A program made the translations under genes and the position numbers. Positions 13,838-22,285 of a stretch of 23,537 bases of DNA are shown here, one piece after another. Source of the DNA: JAAFHS01 sp031396505 (GTDB taxonomy: Bacteria; Pseudomonadota; Alphaproteobacteria; Rhodobacterales; Rhodobacteraceae); assembly GCA_031396505.1 (NCBI GenBank), contig JANNKX010000210.1, positions 1-23,537 of the forward strand, written 5' to 3'. The notes beneath the pieces are model-generated. The model saw only the letters and a list, made by a program, of their open reading frames with translations. It was not told where the DNA came from and made no database searches. The first letter of the stretch is position 1, and each line of letters begins with the position of its first letter.

Positions 13838-16585
13838 ATGTCTGACACAGCCAAAGCTGCGCCCACCGCCCCGGACACGGCCGTGCTGGCGGCGGCAATT
13901 GCGGTCGATCTGCGCGGCGCGACTGATGCCAAGGCCGCACGCGGCATCGCCGTGCAGCATCTTAGCGCGTTCCGGGCGACCCAAACAGCCGCGATTGCCG
14001 ATCGCTTTGCAATGCAACCCGACGATTCCCGCGCCGTGACAGCGGCGCTTGCGGCGATGACCGACACACTGATCCGGACGGTCTTTGTGGTGGCGACGCA
14101 ACATCTGCATCGGCTGACGAACCCCACCGATGCCGAACGCATCGCCGTGGTCGCCGTGGGTGGCTATGGCCGCGCCGAAATGGCCCCTTACTCCGACGTT
14201 GATCTGTTGTTCCTGATCCCGTGGAAGGTCACGCCGTGGGCGGAATCCGTTATCGAGTCCATGCTCTACATCCTGTGGGACCTGAAACTGAAGGTCGGCC
14301 ATGCCAGCCGCAGTGTGGCCGAATGCTTGCGTCTGGGGCGCGACGACATCACCATCCGCACCGCCCTTCTGGAACACCGCTTTATCACCGGGGATCCCCG
14401 ACTTGCGCATGATCTGGATGATCAACTGTGGTCGGGCCTGTTTCGCAACACCGGGCCGGGGTTCATCGAGGCGAAACTTGTTGAACGCGCCGAGCGCCAC
14501 AAACGGCAAGGCGGTCAACGCTATGTGCTGGAGCCGAACGTCAAGGAAGGCAAAGGCGGTCTGCGCGATCTGCAAACGCTGTACTGGATCGGTAAATATC
14601 TGCACCGCGTGCCCACCGCCGAAGGGCTGGTCGGCGCGGGTCTGCTGATGCGAGATGAATTTGATGCCTTTACACGGGCCGAAGATTTCCTCTGGGCCGT
14701 GCGCTGCCATCTGCACTATATCGCGGGGCGCGCGACCGATCAGCTGACCTTTGATGCACAGGTCGAAGTTGCCGCGCGGATGAAGTATCGCGATACCGGC
14801 GGGCGCCGCGCCGTTGAACATTTCATGCAGGACTACTTTCGGCATGCCACCCGTGTGGGCGAACTGACCACCGTTTTTTTGACCCAGCTTGAGGCCCGCC
14901 ATGCCAAGGGTGAGGCGCGGCTTATGGGATTTCTGCGCCGCAACAAACCCGTGCGACATGGTTTGAAACTGGTGCAGGGACGAATCGATACGGTCGAGCC
15001 CAAGGCGTTTCTGTGGGACAATCTGAATCTCCTGCGTGTTTTCGAAGAGTCACTTCGCACGGGATATCTGATCCATCCCAATGTGATGCGCCTGATCACG
15101 GGCAACCTGCACCTGATTGACGACGCCATGCGCGAAGACCCCGAGGCGGTGCAAATCTTCCTTGATCTGCTGCTGAAACACGGCAACCCCGAACGTGCAC
15201 TCCGCCGGATGAACGAGCTGGGCGTGCTTGCGGCCTTCATCCCCGAATTCGAACCCATCGTCGCAATGATGCAGTTCAACGTCTATCACCATTACACGGT
15301 GGACGAGCACATCATCCAGACCATCAGCACACTTGCACAAATCGAACGGGGCGAGTTGGTCGAAGACCTGCCCCTGTCCAGCGCGATCCTGAAGGCAGGG
15401 GTCAATCGCAAGGTGATCTACGTGGCGCTGCTGATGCATGATATCGGCAAGGGCCGGCCCGAGGATCATTCGATCCTTGGCGCGCAGATTGCCCGGCGCG
15501 TCGCCCCGCGCCTTGGCCTGACGGCGGATGAAACCGAAACGGTGGAATGGCTGGTGCGCTATCATCTGCTGATGTCGGACATGGCGCAAAAGCGCGACAT
15601 CGGCGATCCGCGCACCGTGCGCGACTTTGCCAAGGCGGTGAAAACCCGCAAGCGGCTTGATCTGCTGACGGTGCTGACGGTGTGTGACATTCGCGGCGTC
15701 GGGCCGGGCACATGGAACAACTGGAAAGCCATGCTGTTGCGGCAGTTGTACCGCGATACGGCGGATGCCTTGGAAGGCGGGCTCGAAACCGTCAACCGCG
15801 AAAACCTTGCGACCGAAGCAAAGCGCGCGCTGCGCGAGGCTTTGGCGGGATGGGATGCCAAATCCCTGCGCGGTGAAACGGCCCGGCATTACGCGCCCTA
15901 TTGGCAGGGCCTGTCGACGGCCACGCATGTGGTATTCGCCCAACTGCTGATCGAACTGCCCGACAACGAGATTCGCATCGACCTGCACCCCGACCCCGAC
16001 CGCGACGCGACGCGCGCCTGCTTTGCCCTGGTCGATCATCCGGGCATCTTTTCGCGGCTGGCTGGCGCGCTGGCCTTGGTTGGGGCTAACGTCGTGGATG
16101 CGCGCACCTATACGTCGAAAGATGGCTATGCGACGGCCGTGTTCTGGGTGCAGGACGCCGAGGGCAAGCCATATGAAATCAGCCGCCTGCCCCGCCTGCG
16201 CGGCATGATCGAGAAAACCCTGAAAGGCGAGGTCATCGCCCGCGACGCGTTGAAAGACCGCGACCGGGTGAAAAAGCGTGACCGCGAATTCCGCTTTCCG
16301 ACCCATATCACCTTCGACAATGAAGGCTCTGATATCTATACCATCATCGAGGTCGATACGCGTGATCGCCCGGGGCTTTTGTATGATCTGACCCGCACGC
16401 TGGCCGCCAACAACATCTACATCGCCTCTGCTGTGATCGCGACCTATGGCGCACAGGTGGTGGATACGTTCTATGTCAAAGACATGTTCGGCCTGAAGCT
16501 GCACCAGAAACCACGGCAAGAGGCGCTGGATAAAAAGCTGCGTCAGGCGATTGCCGATGGCGCTGAACGGGCGGCAGAGGGATGA
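13838..16585 (+). CDS. glnD: Bifunctional [protein-PII] uridylyltransferase / uridylyl-removing enzyme
   Basis: GlnD senses glutamine and adds UMP to, or removes it from, PII proteins (GlnB/GlnK), setting nitrogen assimilation. The protein has 915 residues with all four modules. The nucleotidyltransferase motif GGYGRAEMAPYSDVDLLF is at 108-125. A central helical domain includes KEGKGGLRDLQTLYW. The HD hydrolase domain has MHDIGKGRPEDHS around 532-544. Two C-terminal ACT domains, which bind glutamine, begin near 724 (CFALVDHPGIFSRLAGALA) and 835 (EVDTRDRPGLLYDLTRTLA). No catalytic residue looks lost. The stop overlaps the murJ start by ATGA. The Shine-Dalgarno before the ATG at 13838 is weak (GAAAG), so translation may depend on the upstream gene. 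Confidence 0.98.
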   Translation: MSDTAKAAPTAPDTAVLAAAIAVDLRGATDAKAARGIAVQHLSAFRATQTAAIADRFAMQPDDSRAVTAALAAMTDTLIRTVFVVATQHLHRLTNPTDAERIAVVAVGGYGRAEMAPYSDVDLLFLIPWKVTPWAESVIESMLYILWDLKLKVGHASRSVAECLRLGRDDITIRTALLEHRFITGDPRLAHDLDDQLWSGLFRNTGPGFIEAKLVERAERHKRQGGQRYVLEPNVKEGKGGLRDLQTLYWIGKYLHRVPTAEGLVGAGLLMRDEFDAFTRAEDFLWAVRCHLHYIAGRATDQLTFDAQVEVAARMKYRDTGGRRAVEHFMQDYFRHATRVGELTTVFLTQLEARHAKGEARLMGFLRRNKPVRHGLKLVQGRIDTVEPKAFLWDNLNLLRVFEESLRTGYLIHPNVMRLITGNLHLIDDAMREDPEAVQIFLDLLLKHGNPERALRRMNELGVLAAFIPEFEPIVAMMQFNVYHHYTVDEHIIQTISTLAQIERGELVEDLPLSSAILKAGVNRKVIYVALLMHDIGKGRPEDHSILGAQIARRVAPRLGLTADETETVEWLVRYHLLMSDMAQKRDIGDPRTVRDFAKAVKTRKRLDLLTVLTVCDIRGVGPGTWNNWKAMLLRQLYRDTADALEGGLETVNRENLATEAKRALREALAGWDAKSLRGETARHYAPYWQGLSTATHVVFAQLLIELPDNEIRIDLHPDPDRDATRACFALVDHPGIFSRLAGALALVGANVVDARTYTSKDGYATAVFWVQDAEGKPYEISRLPRLRGMIEKTLKGEVIARDALKDRDRVKKRDREFRFPTHITFDNEGSDIYTIIEVDTRDRPGLLYDLTRTLAANNIYIASAVIATYGAQVVDTFYVKDMFGLKLHQKPRQEALDKKLRQAIADGAERAAEG

Positions 16586-18123
16586 GCCAGATCAAGCTCA
16601 TTCGTTCCATCCTCACCGTTGGTGGCTGGACCTTGCTGTCGCGCGGCGCGGGCTTTGCGCGCGACATGATGATGGCCGCCTATCTGGGCGCGGGGCCCGT
16701 CGCCGATGCGTTCAACGTGGCGTTTTCGCTGCCCAACATGTTCCGCCGGTTCTTTGCCGAGGGTGCGTTCAACATGGCCTTCGTGCCGATGTATGCCAAG
16801 AAACTTGAAGGCGGCGAAGATGCCACCGGCTTTGCCCGCGACGCGTTCAACGGCCTTGGTGCTGTTCTGATTCTGTTTGCCGTTATTGGCACGTTTGCGA
16901 TGCCATGGCTGGTCTGGGCGATGGCATCGGGCTTTGCAGGCGATGCCCGCTTTGATCTGGCCGTTCTTTATGGCCAGATCGCCTTTTCGTATATCCTTTT
17001 CATCAGCCTTGTGGCCCTGCTGTCCGGCGTGCTGAACGCGCATGGCCATTTTACCGAAGCGGGCTTTGTGCCCGTGCTGATGAACCTCATGTTCATTGCC
17101 GCCATGCTGCTGGCCGTGTGGCTGGGCTGGGACATGGGGCTGACGCTGGCTGTGACGGTGCCGGTGACGGGCATCGCGCAATTGGCCTTTACATGGGTGG
17201 CGGCGGCCCGGCTGGGCTTTCGGTTCACCCCGCGCTGGCCGAAATGGACGCCGGAACTGCGCCATCTGACCATGATTGCGGCCCCCGCTGTGCTGGCGGG
17301 CGGCGTGGTGCAGGTGAACCTTCTGGTCGGGCGTCAGGTCGCAAGCTACACCGAAGGGGCCGTGTCATGGCTGGTCTATGCTGACCGCCTGTATCAACTG
17401 CCACTGGGCGTGGTGGGTATCGCCATCGGCACCGTCCTGTTGCCCGACCTGTCACGCCGATTGCGTGCGGGCGATGCGCAGGGTGGGCGCGACAGTTTCA
17501 ACCGTGGTACCGAATTTGCACTTGCGCTGACCCTGCCTGCCGCCGTCGCGCTGATCGCCATCGCGTTGCCCCTGACCCGCGTGCTGTATGAACGCGGAGC
17601 CTTTGGCGCAGGCGATACGGCGGCTACCGCCCTTGTGCTTGCCATCTATGGCGCAGGCCTGCCCGCCTTCGTGCTGCACAAGGTGTTGCAACCGCTGTAT
17701 TATGCCCGCGAGGATACCAAGCGCCCCTTCCGCTATGCCGTTGTTTCCATGATCCTGAATGCCGTCATCGCCGTCGGCCTGATGCCCTACATCGGCTTTG
17801 CCGCCGCCGCATGGGCTACCACGCTTGCGGGCTGGATCATGGTCGCGCAATTGTGGTTCGGATCGCGCCGCATGGGCGATGAGGCCCGCCTTGATGCCCG
17901 GTCTTGCGCGCGCCTGCCGCGCATTGTGATCGCATCGGCCTGCATGGGGGCCGTGTTGTGGGGCGTGTCTTGGATGATGACCGATCTGCTTGCCGACGCT
18001 GTCTGGCGCTATGGCGCACTGGCAAGCCTGATCGCGATCGGCATCATCAGCTATTTTGGCATCGGTGCCGCCATCGGTGCCTTCAAACTGTCAGACTTTC
18101 GCGCACTTCGCGGTCAACGCTGA
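16582..18123 (+). CDS. murJ: Lipid II flippase MurJ (MviN)
   Basis: MurJ moves the peptidoglycan precursor lipid II across the inner membrane. The 513-residue protein is a polytopic MOP-superfamily member with about 14 hydrophobic segments. The N-terminal family signature LLSRGAGFARDMMMAAYLGAGPVADAFNVAF is followed by PNMFRRFFAEGAFNMAFVPMY. WLVYADRLYQLPLGVVGIAIGTVLLPDLSRR and RVLYERGAF, then HKVLQPLYYAREDTKRPF, are likewise typical. The conserved arginines of the N-terminal segment expected in the central cavity are present. The ATG overlaps the glnD stop, and AGAGGG lies just before it. The 3' end overlaps the convergent rhomboid-like gene by 10 bases. Confidence 0.97.
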   Translation: MSQIKLIRSILTVGGWTLLSRGAGFARDMMMAAYLGAGPVADAFNVAFSLPNMFRRFFAEGAFNMAFVPMYAKKLEGGEDATGFARDAFNGLGAVLILFAVIGTFAMPWLVWAMASGFAGDARFDLAVLYGQIAFSYILFISLVALLSGVLNAHGHFTEAGFVPVLMNLMFIAAMLLAVWLGWDMGLTLAVTVPVTGIAQLAFTWVAAARLGFRFTPRWPKWTPELRHLTMIAAPAVLAGGVVQVNLLVGRQVASYTEGAVSWLVYADRLYQLPLGVVGIAIGTVLLPDLSRRLRAGDAQGGRDSFNRGTEFALALTLPAAVALIAIALPLTRVLYERGAFGAGDTAATALVLAIYGAGLPAFVLHKVLQPLYYAREDTKRPFRYAVVSMILNAVIAVGLMPYIGFAAAAWATTLAGWIMVAQLWFGSRRMGDEARLDARSCARLPRIVIASACMGAVLWGVSWMMTDLLADAVWRYGALASLIAIGIISYFGIGAAIGAFKLSDFRALRGQR

Positions 18124-18794
18124 AGCAGCCGCGCCCGCACGCGTGCCCAGCCACCGGGACTGACGACAAAGCTCAGGAAAAAGCCCGCCGCAAACCCGGC
18201 GATATCGGCCACCCATTCCGTGCCGCCGCCAAAGGCAAAGCCAAAGACGAACTGCGCAAATAGCAAAAACCCGATCATGCCAAACGCGCGGTACTGGTTT
18301 GCCCCTTGTGCCACCAGCCGCACCCACATGAGGAACGTGAACGCACCGATCATCCCGTAGACCGCAGGATAGCCCCCCACGATCGCAGATGTCAGCACCG
18401 GAATGGCCGTATACACCAACGCCGCAAACGCCGCCGACCCGAAGAACACCACCACAATCGCCCACCAGCGAAACACCTCGCCCACCATCTTGCCCAGCGC
18501 CAAAAAGATCACCACCACAAAAATCGCATTGGTCAGATTGGCCTGAACCAAGGGGTAACTGACAAGGCGCAGCACATCTGCCAGCGGATAGCGGTCAGTC
18601 TCGATCATGTGGCGCAACAGGTCCGGAAAGAACGCAAACCGGTCCAGCACGGCAATCCGCCAGCCTAACGCATCTGCCCCCCCGATCACGCCACGCGCCC
18701 CAAGGTTCAAAATCGCCTCGATGGCAATCATCGGCAGCGCAATGATCCACACAATCGGCGGCAGCGGGTTTATTGGTGATGCGTTGTGATCCAT
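18114..18794 (-). CDS. Rhomboid-fold membrane protein, catalytic residues replaced (pseudoprotease)
   Basis: This is a 226-residue membrane protein with about six hydrophobic segments and the rhomboid layout. The segment that should hold the nucleophile, normally GxSG followed by two residues and YG, reads GGYPAVYGMIGAFTFL (140-155), so Tyr142 stands where Ser belongs and Pro143 where Gly belongs. The sixth-segment motif, normally HLGGFxxG, reads ADIAGFAAGF (196-205), so Asp197 stands where His belongs. It therefore should not be a protease, and may act like iRhom or Derlin-type inactive members in membrane-protein handling. I start at the ATG at 18794, which has GCGGAA upstream; an upstream extension to 18923 looks non-coding. 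It converges with murJ and diverges from trpS. Databases usually name such proteins rhomboid family protease. Confidence 0.85.
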   Translation of the reverse strand: MDHNASPINPLPPIVWIIALPMIAIEAILNLGARGVIGGADALGWRIAVLDRFAFFPDLLRHMIETDRYPLADVLRLVSYPLVQANLTNAIFVVVIFLALGKMVGEVFRWWAIVVVFFGSAAFAALVYTAIPVLTSAIVGGYPAVYGMIGAFTFLMWVRLVAQGANQYRAFGMIGFLLFAQFVFGFAFGGGTEWVADIAGFAAGFFLSFVVSPGGWARVRARLLQR

Positions 18795-18837
18795 GAAATT
18801 CCGCGATGTTGTCGGGGGTGTTGTTGACGGGCTGTTA

Positions 18838-18866
18838 TTGACGGGGCCAGTGCCCAAGGCTATCCG
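18838..18866 (+). promoter_or_regulatory. Candidate sigma-70 promoter of trpS
   Basis: TTGACG (18838-18843) and TATCCG (18861-18866) are exactly 17 bases apart, and the expected start of transcription lies about 25 bases before the trpS ATG. A second TTGACG lies 14 bases upstream at 18824. The -10 box is only a partial match. Confidence 0.45.
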
Positions 18867-18898
18867 CCATCTGACGCATTTGCCAGACAGAGGCCAGC

Positions 18899-19942
18899 AT
18901 GAACCAAGTCCCCACGATGCCACAAGGTGTCACCACCCGCATCTTTTCCGGCATCCAGCCGTCGGGTGGCCTGACCCTCGGCAATTATCTGGGTGCCCTG
19001 AAACGCTTTGTCGAAAAACAGGACGAAGGCATCGAGACAGTCTATTGCCTTGTCGATATGCACGCGATCACCGTCTGGCAGGACCCCGTACGCCTGCGCC
19101 AGCAAACGCGCGAGGCGGCGGCGGGTTTTATCGCCGCGGGCATCGACCCCGCACGATCCATCCTGTTCAACCAGTCACAGGTCACTGCCCATGTCGAACT
19201 TGCATGGATTTTCAACTGCGTGGCACGTCTGGGCTGGATGAACCGGATGACGCAGTTCAAGGACAAGGCTGGCAAGAATGCTGAAAATGCCAGCCTTGGC
19301 CTCTATGCCTACCCCGCCCTGATGGCCGCCGATATTCTGGCATACCGCGCCACACATGTGCCGGTGGGCGAAGATCAGAAACAGCATATCGAACTGACCC
19401 GCGACATCGCCGCCAAATTCAATAACGACTACGGCGTGAACTTTTTCCCGATGACCGAACCCGTCATCGAAGGGGCAGCGACGCGCGTGATGTCACTGCG
19501 TGATGGCACCAAGAAAATGTCGAAATCCGATCCGTCGGATCAAAGCCGCATCAACCTGACCGATGACGCCGACACCATCGCCAAGAAGATCCGCAAGGCC
19601 AAATCCGACAGCGATCCCCTGCCCGAAACCCTTGACGGTCTGCGCGACCGCCCCGATGCCCGCAATCTGGTGAACATCTACGCAGCCCTTGCCGACATGA
19701 CGCCCGACGCGGTGGTCACCCAATACGCAGGCGCGCAATTTGGCACCTTCAAACCCGCGCTGGCCGATCTGGCGGTGGCCAAACTGTCGCCGATCACCAC
19801 CCAGATGACCCGCCTGATGCAAGACCCCACCGAGATTGACCGCATCCTGGGCCAAGGCGCGGCGCGCGCCGAGGCGATTGCCCGCCCGATCGTGGATCAG
19901 GTCTATGATATCGTCGGCATGATCCGGTCGCGGCGGGGCTGA
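18899..19942 (+). CDS. trpS: Tryptophanyl-tRNA synthetase
   Basis: TrpRS charges tRNA-Trp with tryptophan using ATP. This 347-residue class I synthetase has IFSGIQPSGGLTLGNYLGAL (15-34), whose TLGN replaces the HIGH motif as usual for TrpRS, and the KMSKS loop at 206-210 in DGTKKMSKSDPSD. Family residues for the amino-acid pocket are visible in YCLVDMHAIT, LFNQSQV, YPALMAADILAY and VGEDQKQHIELTRDIA. The C-terminal tRNA-binding helices end GMIRSRRG. The ATG at 18899 has AGAGG 6 bases upstream; an internal ATG at residue 7 is possible but has no better site. It is divergent from the rhomboid-like gene, and its stop forms TGATG with a doubtful small ORF. Confidence 0.97.
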   Translation: MNQVPTMPQGVTTRIFSGIQPSGGLTLGNYLGALKRFVEKQDEGIETVYCLVDMHAITVWQDPVRLRQQTREAAAGFIAAGIDPARSILFNQSQVTAHVELAWIFNCVARLGWMNRMTQFKDKAGKNAENASLGLYAYPALMAADILAYRATHVPVGEDQKQHIELTRDIAAKFNNDYGVNFFPMTEPVIEGAATRVMSLRDGTKKMSKSDPSDQSRINLTDDADTIAKKIRKAKSDSDPLPETLDGLRDRPDARNLVNIYAALADMTPDAVVTQYAGAQFGTFKPALADLAVAKLSPITTQMTRLMQDPTEIDRILGQGAARAEAIARPIVDQVYDIVGMIRSRRG

Positions 19943-20076
19943 TGAACCGGCCAGTGCGCGGCCTGCTGGGCGTGGCGCCTCTGGCCTCACTGTGCCTGAC
20001 GCTCTGGGATGGCGCGTTGATTGCGCGCAATCCGGGCGGTGCCCCTTGGATATGGCCCTGTCCGGGCGCAGCCTGA
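19942..20076 (+). CDS. Doubtful small ORF coupled to the trpS stop
   Basis: An ATG overlaps the trpS stop (TGATG) and opens 44 codons. The peptide begins MNRPVRGLLGVAPLASLCLT and is hydrophobic in the first 25 residues, then Pro/Trp-rich, ending WPCPGAA. Codon choice is G/C-ending as in real genes here, and GGGG lies 4 bases before the ATG, but I recognise no family. It could be a genuine small exported or membrane peptide, the 5' piece of a frameshifted gene, or chance. Confidence 0.25.
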   Translation: MNRPVRGLLGVAPLASLCLTLWDGALIARNPGGAPWIWPCPGAA

Positions 20077-20267
20077 CCGTAACCGCGTTGATCCTTGTGT
20101 CGGGCGGAACTTCGGCAACTGTCAAGTCAGGCGCGCGCATGATCGAACATGCCCGCGGCCTTGCAAATGTGGCGACCGTCCGTGGCCCAATGACTGTTGC
20201 TGTGGCCGAAGTGCTGCGCAAGGCGCGCCCCTTGCGCGCAACGCGGCACCTCGGTGAAATCGCATAG
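20052..20267 (+). CDS. Doubtful 71-residue ORF of unknown function
   Basis: This ORF is in a different frame from, and overlaps, the small ORF that follows trpS. The product begins MALSGRSLTVTALILVSGG, which could be a weak membrane segment, and continues as a basic helix-prone stretch ending ATRHLGEIA. By eye roughly seven in ten codons end in G or C, as expected of genes in this organism, but the ribosome site is poor and I recognise no homologue. It may be the 3' remnant of a gene broken by a frameshift near 20050. Confidence 0.22.
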   Translation: MALSGRSLTVTALILVSGGTSATVKSGARMIEHARGLANVATVRGPMTVAVAEVLRKARPLRATRHLGEIA

Positions 20268-20491
20268 GCCCTTGTGACGGGCCTTGTCAGGCTGTGCATC
20301 AGCATCGCTGCCCTGATTGCCGGTTGATCGCAGCCGCATATCTTGCACGCAGCGCATCGCTGATCCTGTCACAGAATCGTGTCCTTGGCAGGCTAACTTA
20401 TTTGGAGGGTGTCCCATCGCGACCCCGGACGCACGGCCCTGTCCCCTGTCATCCCCGGCGGTTCCCCCCGCCTGTGGCTTTGCGTCCCTTT
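20268..20491. other. Non-coding stretch between trpS region and VOC gene
   Basis: I see no credible gene here on either strand. The long minus-strand open frame that covers it is the antisense shadow of the VOC gene extended by chance. The stretch 20385-20490 is C-rich and leads straight into a strong intrinsic terminator, so it may be the body of a small RNA or the 3' untranslated tail of the trpS transcript. No confident promoter was found. Confidence 0.3.
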
Positions 20492-20528
20492 GCCCCCGGT
20501 CGGCCTTGCGGCACCGGGGGCTTTTTTT
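20492..20528 (+). terminator. Strong Rho-independent terminator
   Basis: A perfect 9-bp stem, GCCCCCGGT (20492-20500) with ACCGGGGGC (20513-20521), encloses a 12-base loop and is followed directly by seven T residues (20522-20528). It is oriented for plus-strand transcription only. It lies 550 bases past the trpS stop and 84 bases before the VOC gene start, so it ends either the trpS read-through or a separate small transcript. Confidence 0.88.
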
Positions 20529-20612
20529 GCGCAGGTGCTGTGCAGCAATTGGGAATCGACCTGTCAGGCATGCACACTGTAGATGTTTGCGCAGTGTCGC
20601 ATGGAGCCATCG

Positions 20613-21110
20613 ATGACCCTGACCCATCCCGAAACCCGTGTCGGCCATGTGCATCTGCGCGTCGCCGATCTTGACCGTGCGATCGCGTTTTATTCCGGCG
20701 TGTTGGGCTTTGAATTGCAGCAACGCTATGGCACCCAGGCCGCCTTTCTGGGCGCGGGCGGCTATCACCACCACATCGGTCTGAACACCTGGGAAAGTGC
20801 CGGTGGCACCCCGCCCCCGCCCGGCCATACCGGCCTCTATCACACCGCCTTTCTGTTCCCCGATCGCGCCTCTCTTGGGGCCGTCATCAAACGTGTGGTC
20901 GCGTCCGGCATCCCCCTGACCGGGGCCGCCGATCACGGCGTCAGCGAAGCTGTCTATCTGGATGATCCCGATGGCAATGGGGTCGAATTGTATCGTGACC
21001 GCGCAGAAACCGATTGGCCGCGCGACGCCACGGGAAAACTTGCGATGTTCAACAAACGCTTGGACGTCGCCGCCCTGATCGCCGAAGCAGACGAAGGGGT
21101 ATCGCCCTAA
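20613..21110 (+). CDS. VOC family protein (catechol-2,3-dioxygenase / glyoxalase-like)
   Basis: This is a 165-residue vicinal-oxygen-chelate protein resembling CatE-type extradiol dioxygenases. The first beta-alpha-beta module opens VGHVHLRVADLDRAIAFYSGVLGFEL, with the metal-ligand His in GHVHL. The second module has GLYHTAFLFP with its own ligand His, and the third ligand is the Glu of GVELYRDR after YLDDPDGNG. HHHIGLNTW is typical of CatE relatives. Only two modules are present, so the protein probably acts as a single-domain enzyme that may dimerise. The ATG at 20613 has GGAG at the correct distance; an in-frame ATG four codons upstream would bury that site. It converges with the GGDEF gene and looks monocistronic. 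The substrate cannot be told. Confidence 0.88.
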   Translation: MTLTHPETRVGHVHLRVADLDRAIAFYSGVLGFELQQRYGTQAAFLGAGGYHHHIGLNTWESAGGTPPPPGHTGLYHTAFLFPDRASLGAVIKRVVASGIPLTGAADHGVSEAVYLDDPDGNGVELYRDRAETDWPRDATGKLAMFNKRLDVAALIAEADEGVSP

Positions 21111-21160
21111 ACGCCCCGACGTTTCCCGTTCTTCGCAAGCAACCTCCCGCACGCGCAGCA

Positions 21161-22285
21161 TCAGCCTGCACGCGGCATCGCGACAACCGTGCCTTGCGCC
21201 GTGCCATCCACGCCTAGCCCTGCATCACCGACATCGGCCGCGGATATGCCGTCTGGCCGCCCATCCGGCCGCCCATCCGGCCGAACTGCCGCAAAGGTCG
21301 CCTGTCCCCGCCCCGCCCGTTTGGACGCATACAAGGCTGCGTCCGCGTCCGCCTGCATCGCGGCCTCTTGCACAGCGGCGTAATCCGACGACACCACGAT
21401 CCCGATACTGCCCGAAATCCGGCAGACCTGGCCTTCCCACGGGATCGGCACCTCAAGTCCTGCGATAATCCGGTTTGCGATGCGCAGCATCCCCGGCTTG
21501 TCCGGCGGACGGGTCAGCAGGATGACAAACTCATCCCCGCCCACCCGCGTGATCAGATCATGCCCCCGCGTTGCCTCGCGCAGTGTGGCTGCCGCCGCGC
21601 ACAACACATGATCCCCCGCCGCATGGCCCAGCGTGTCATTCACGGCCTTGAAGAAATCAAGATCCAGATGCAGCATCGCGAACCGGCCACCTTTCGCAAT
21701 CACGTCCGCCAGCGCCATGTCCAGCGCCCGCCGGTTGCCCAAGCCTGTCAGGGTATCCGTCATTGCCCGCGCCTCGGCCGCCGACTTTGCGCCCTTCAGA
21801 CTATGGTTCAACCGGCCCAATTCGCCCATCACCGCCGTCTTCGCCTCGACCACATACAGCATTTCGATCGCCAGATCCGTCGCCGCAAAATCCGCATCCG
21901 TCAGCCCGAACTGGCGCACCGCATCGATCACCCCGATCCCGAACGACAGGTTGAACAGAAATCCCTGCCCGTCCGCCATGGGCATCGCCAGACCGCGCAG
22001 CGCCCCCCCGCCATCGCACCGCGTCAGTGTCAGGGGCTGCCCCGCCCGCGCCGCAACCGCCGCCATCGTCCTGATCGGCCCGACCCTGCGCAGATCGAAA
22101 ACCGCAAACAGCGACTTCCCGATCAACGGCGCGGCGGCAAACAGTTTGGCAATCGTCTTGCCGGCCGCGGTTATCCGCCCCCCCATATCTACCACCAGAA
22201 ACATCGGCATGAAGGCATCCAGGGACTTGGCGTGCAACTGCAGCGCAACAACCTGCGGTTTGGGCGGTTTTGACGGCATCCTCAC
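21161..22285 (-). CDS. Diguanylate cyclase (GGDEF) with N-terminal HNOBA/PAS-like domain
   Basis: The C-terminal half is a GGDEF domain that makes cyclic di-GMP from two GTP: DTLTGLGNRRALD (177-189), MLHLDLDFFKAVNDTLGH (204-221) and an intact GGDEF (249-253). An RxxD product-inhibition site, RGHD (240-243), lies exactly five residues before it, so an active, feedback-inhibited cyclase is expected. Residues 22-135 (FMPMFLVVDMGGRITAAG, LRGLAMPMADGQGFLFNLS, LTDADFA) resemble the H-NOX-associated domain, and 137-165 form a signalling helix. The tail holds three RPDG repeats. The GTG at 22285 overlaps the upstream stop (GTGA); an ATG two codons later (22279) has better spacing from the G-rich ribosome site. 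The H-NOX-like gene just upstream is the likely partner. Confidence 0.9.
   Translation of the reverse strand: MRMPSKPPKPQVVALQLHAKSLDAFMPMFLVVDMGGRITAAGKTIAKLFAAAPLIGKSLFAVFDLRRVGPIRTMAAVAARAGQPLTLTRCDGGGALRGLAMPMADGQGFLFNLSFGIGVIDAVRQFGLTDADFAATDLAIEMLYVVEAKTAVMGELGRLNHSLKGAKSAAEARAMTDTLTGLGNRRALDMALADVIAKGGRFAMLHLDLDFFKAVNDTLGHAAGDHVLCAAAATLREATRGHDLITRVGGDEFVILLTRPPDKPGMLRIANRIIAGLEVPIPWEGQVCRISGSIGIVVSSDYAAVQEAAMQADADAALYASKRAGRGQATFAAVRPDGRPDGRPDGISAADVGDAGLGVDGTAQGTVVAMPRAG
21251..21286. repeat. Three tandem 12-bp units inside the GGDEF gene
   Basis: The units GTCTGGCCGCCC, ATCCGGCCGCCC and ATCCGGCCGAAC follow one another and encode RPDG three times in the linker after the cyclase domain. 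In-frame 12-bp units can vary in number without breaking the gene. Confidence 0.75.

Noticed and set aside
15050..16519. 489-residue minus-strand frame opposite glnD
   Set aside because: It lies entirely inside the conserved HD and ACT region of glnD and shows no family motif of its own.
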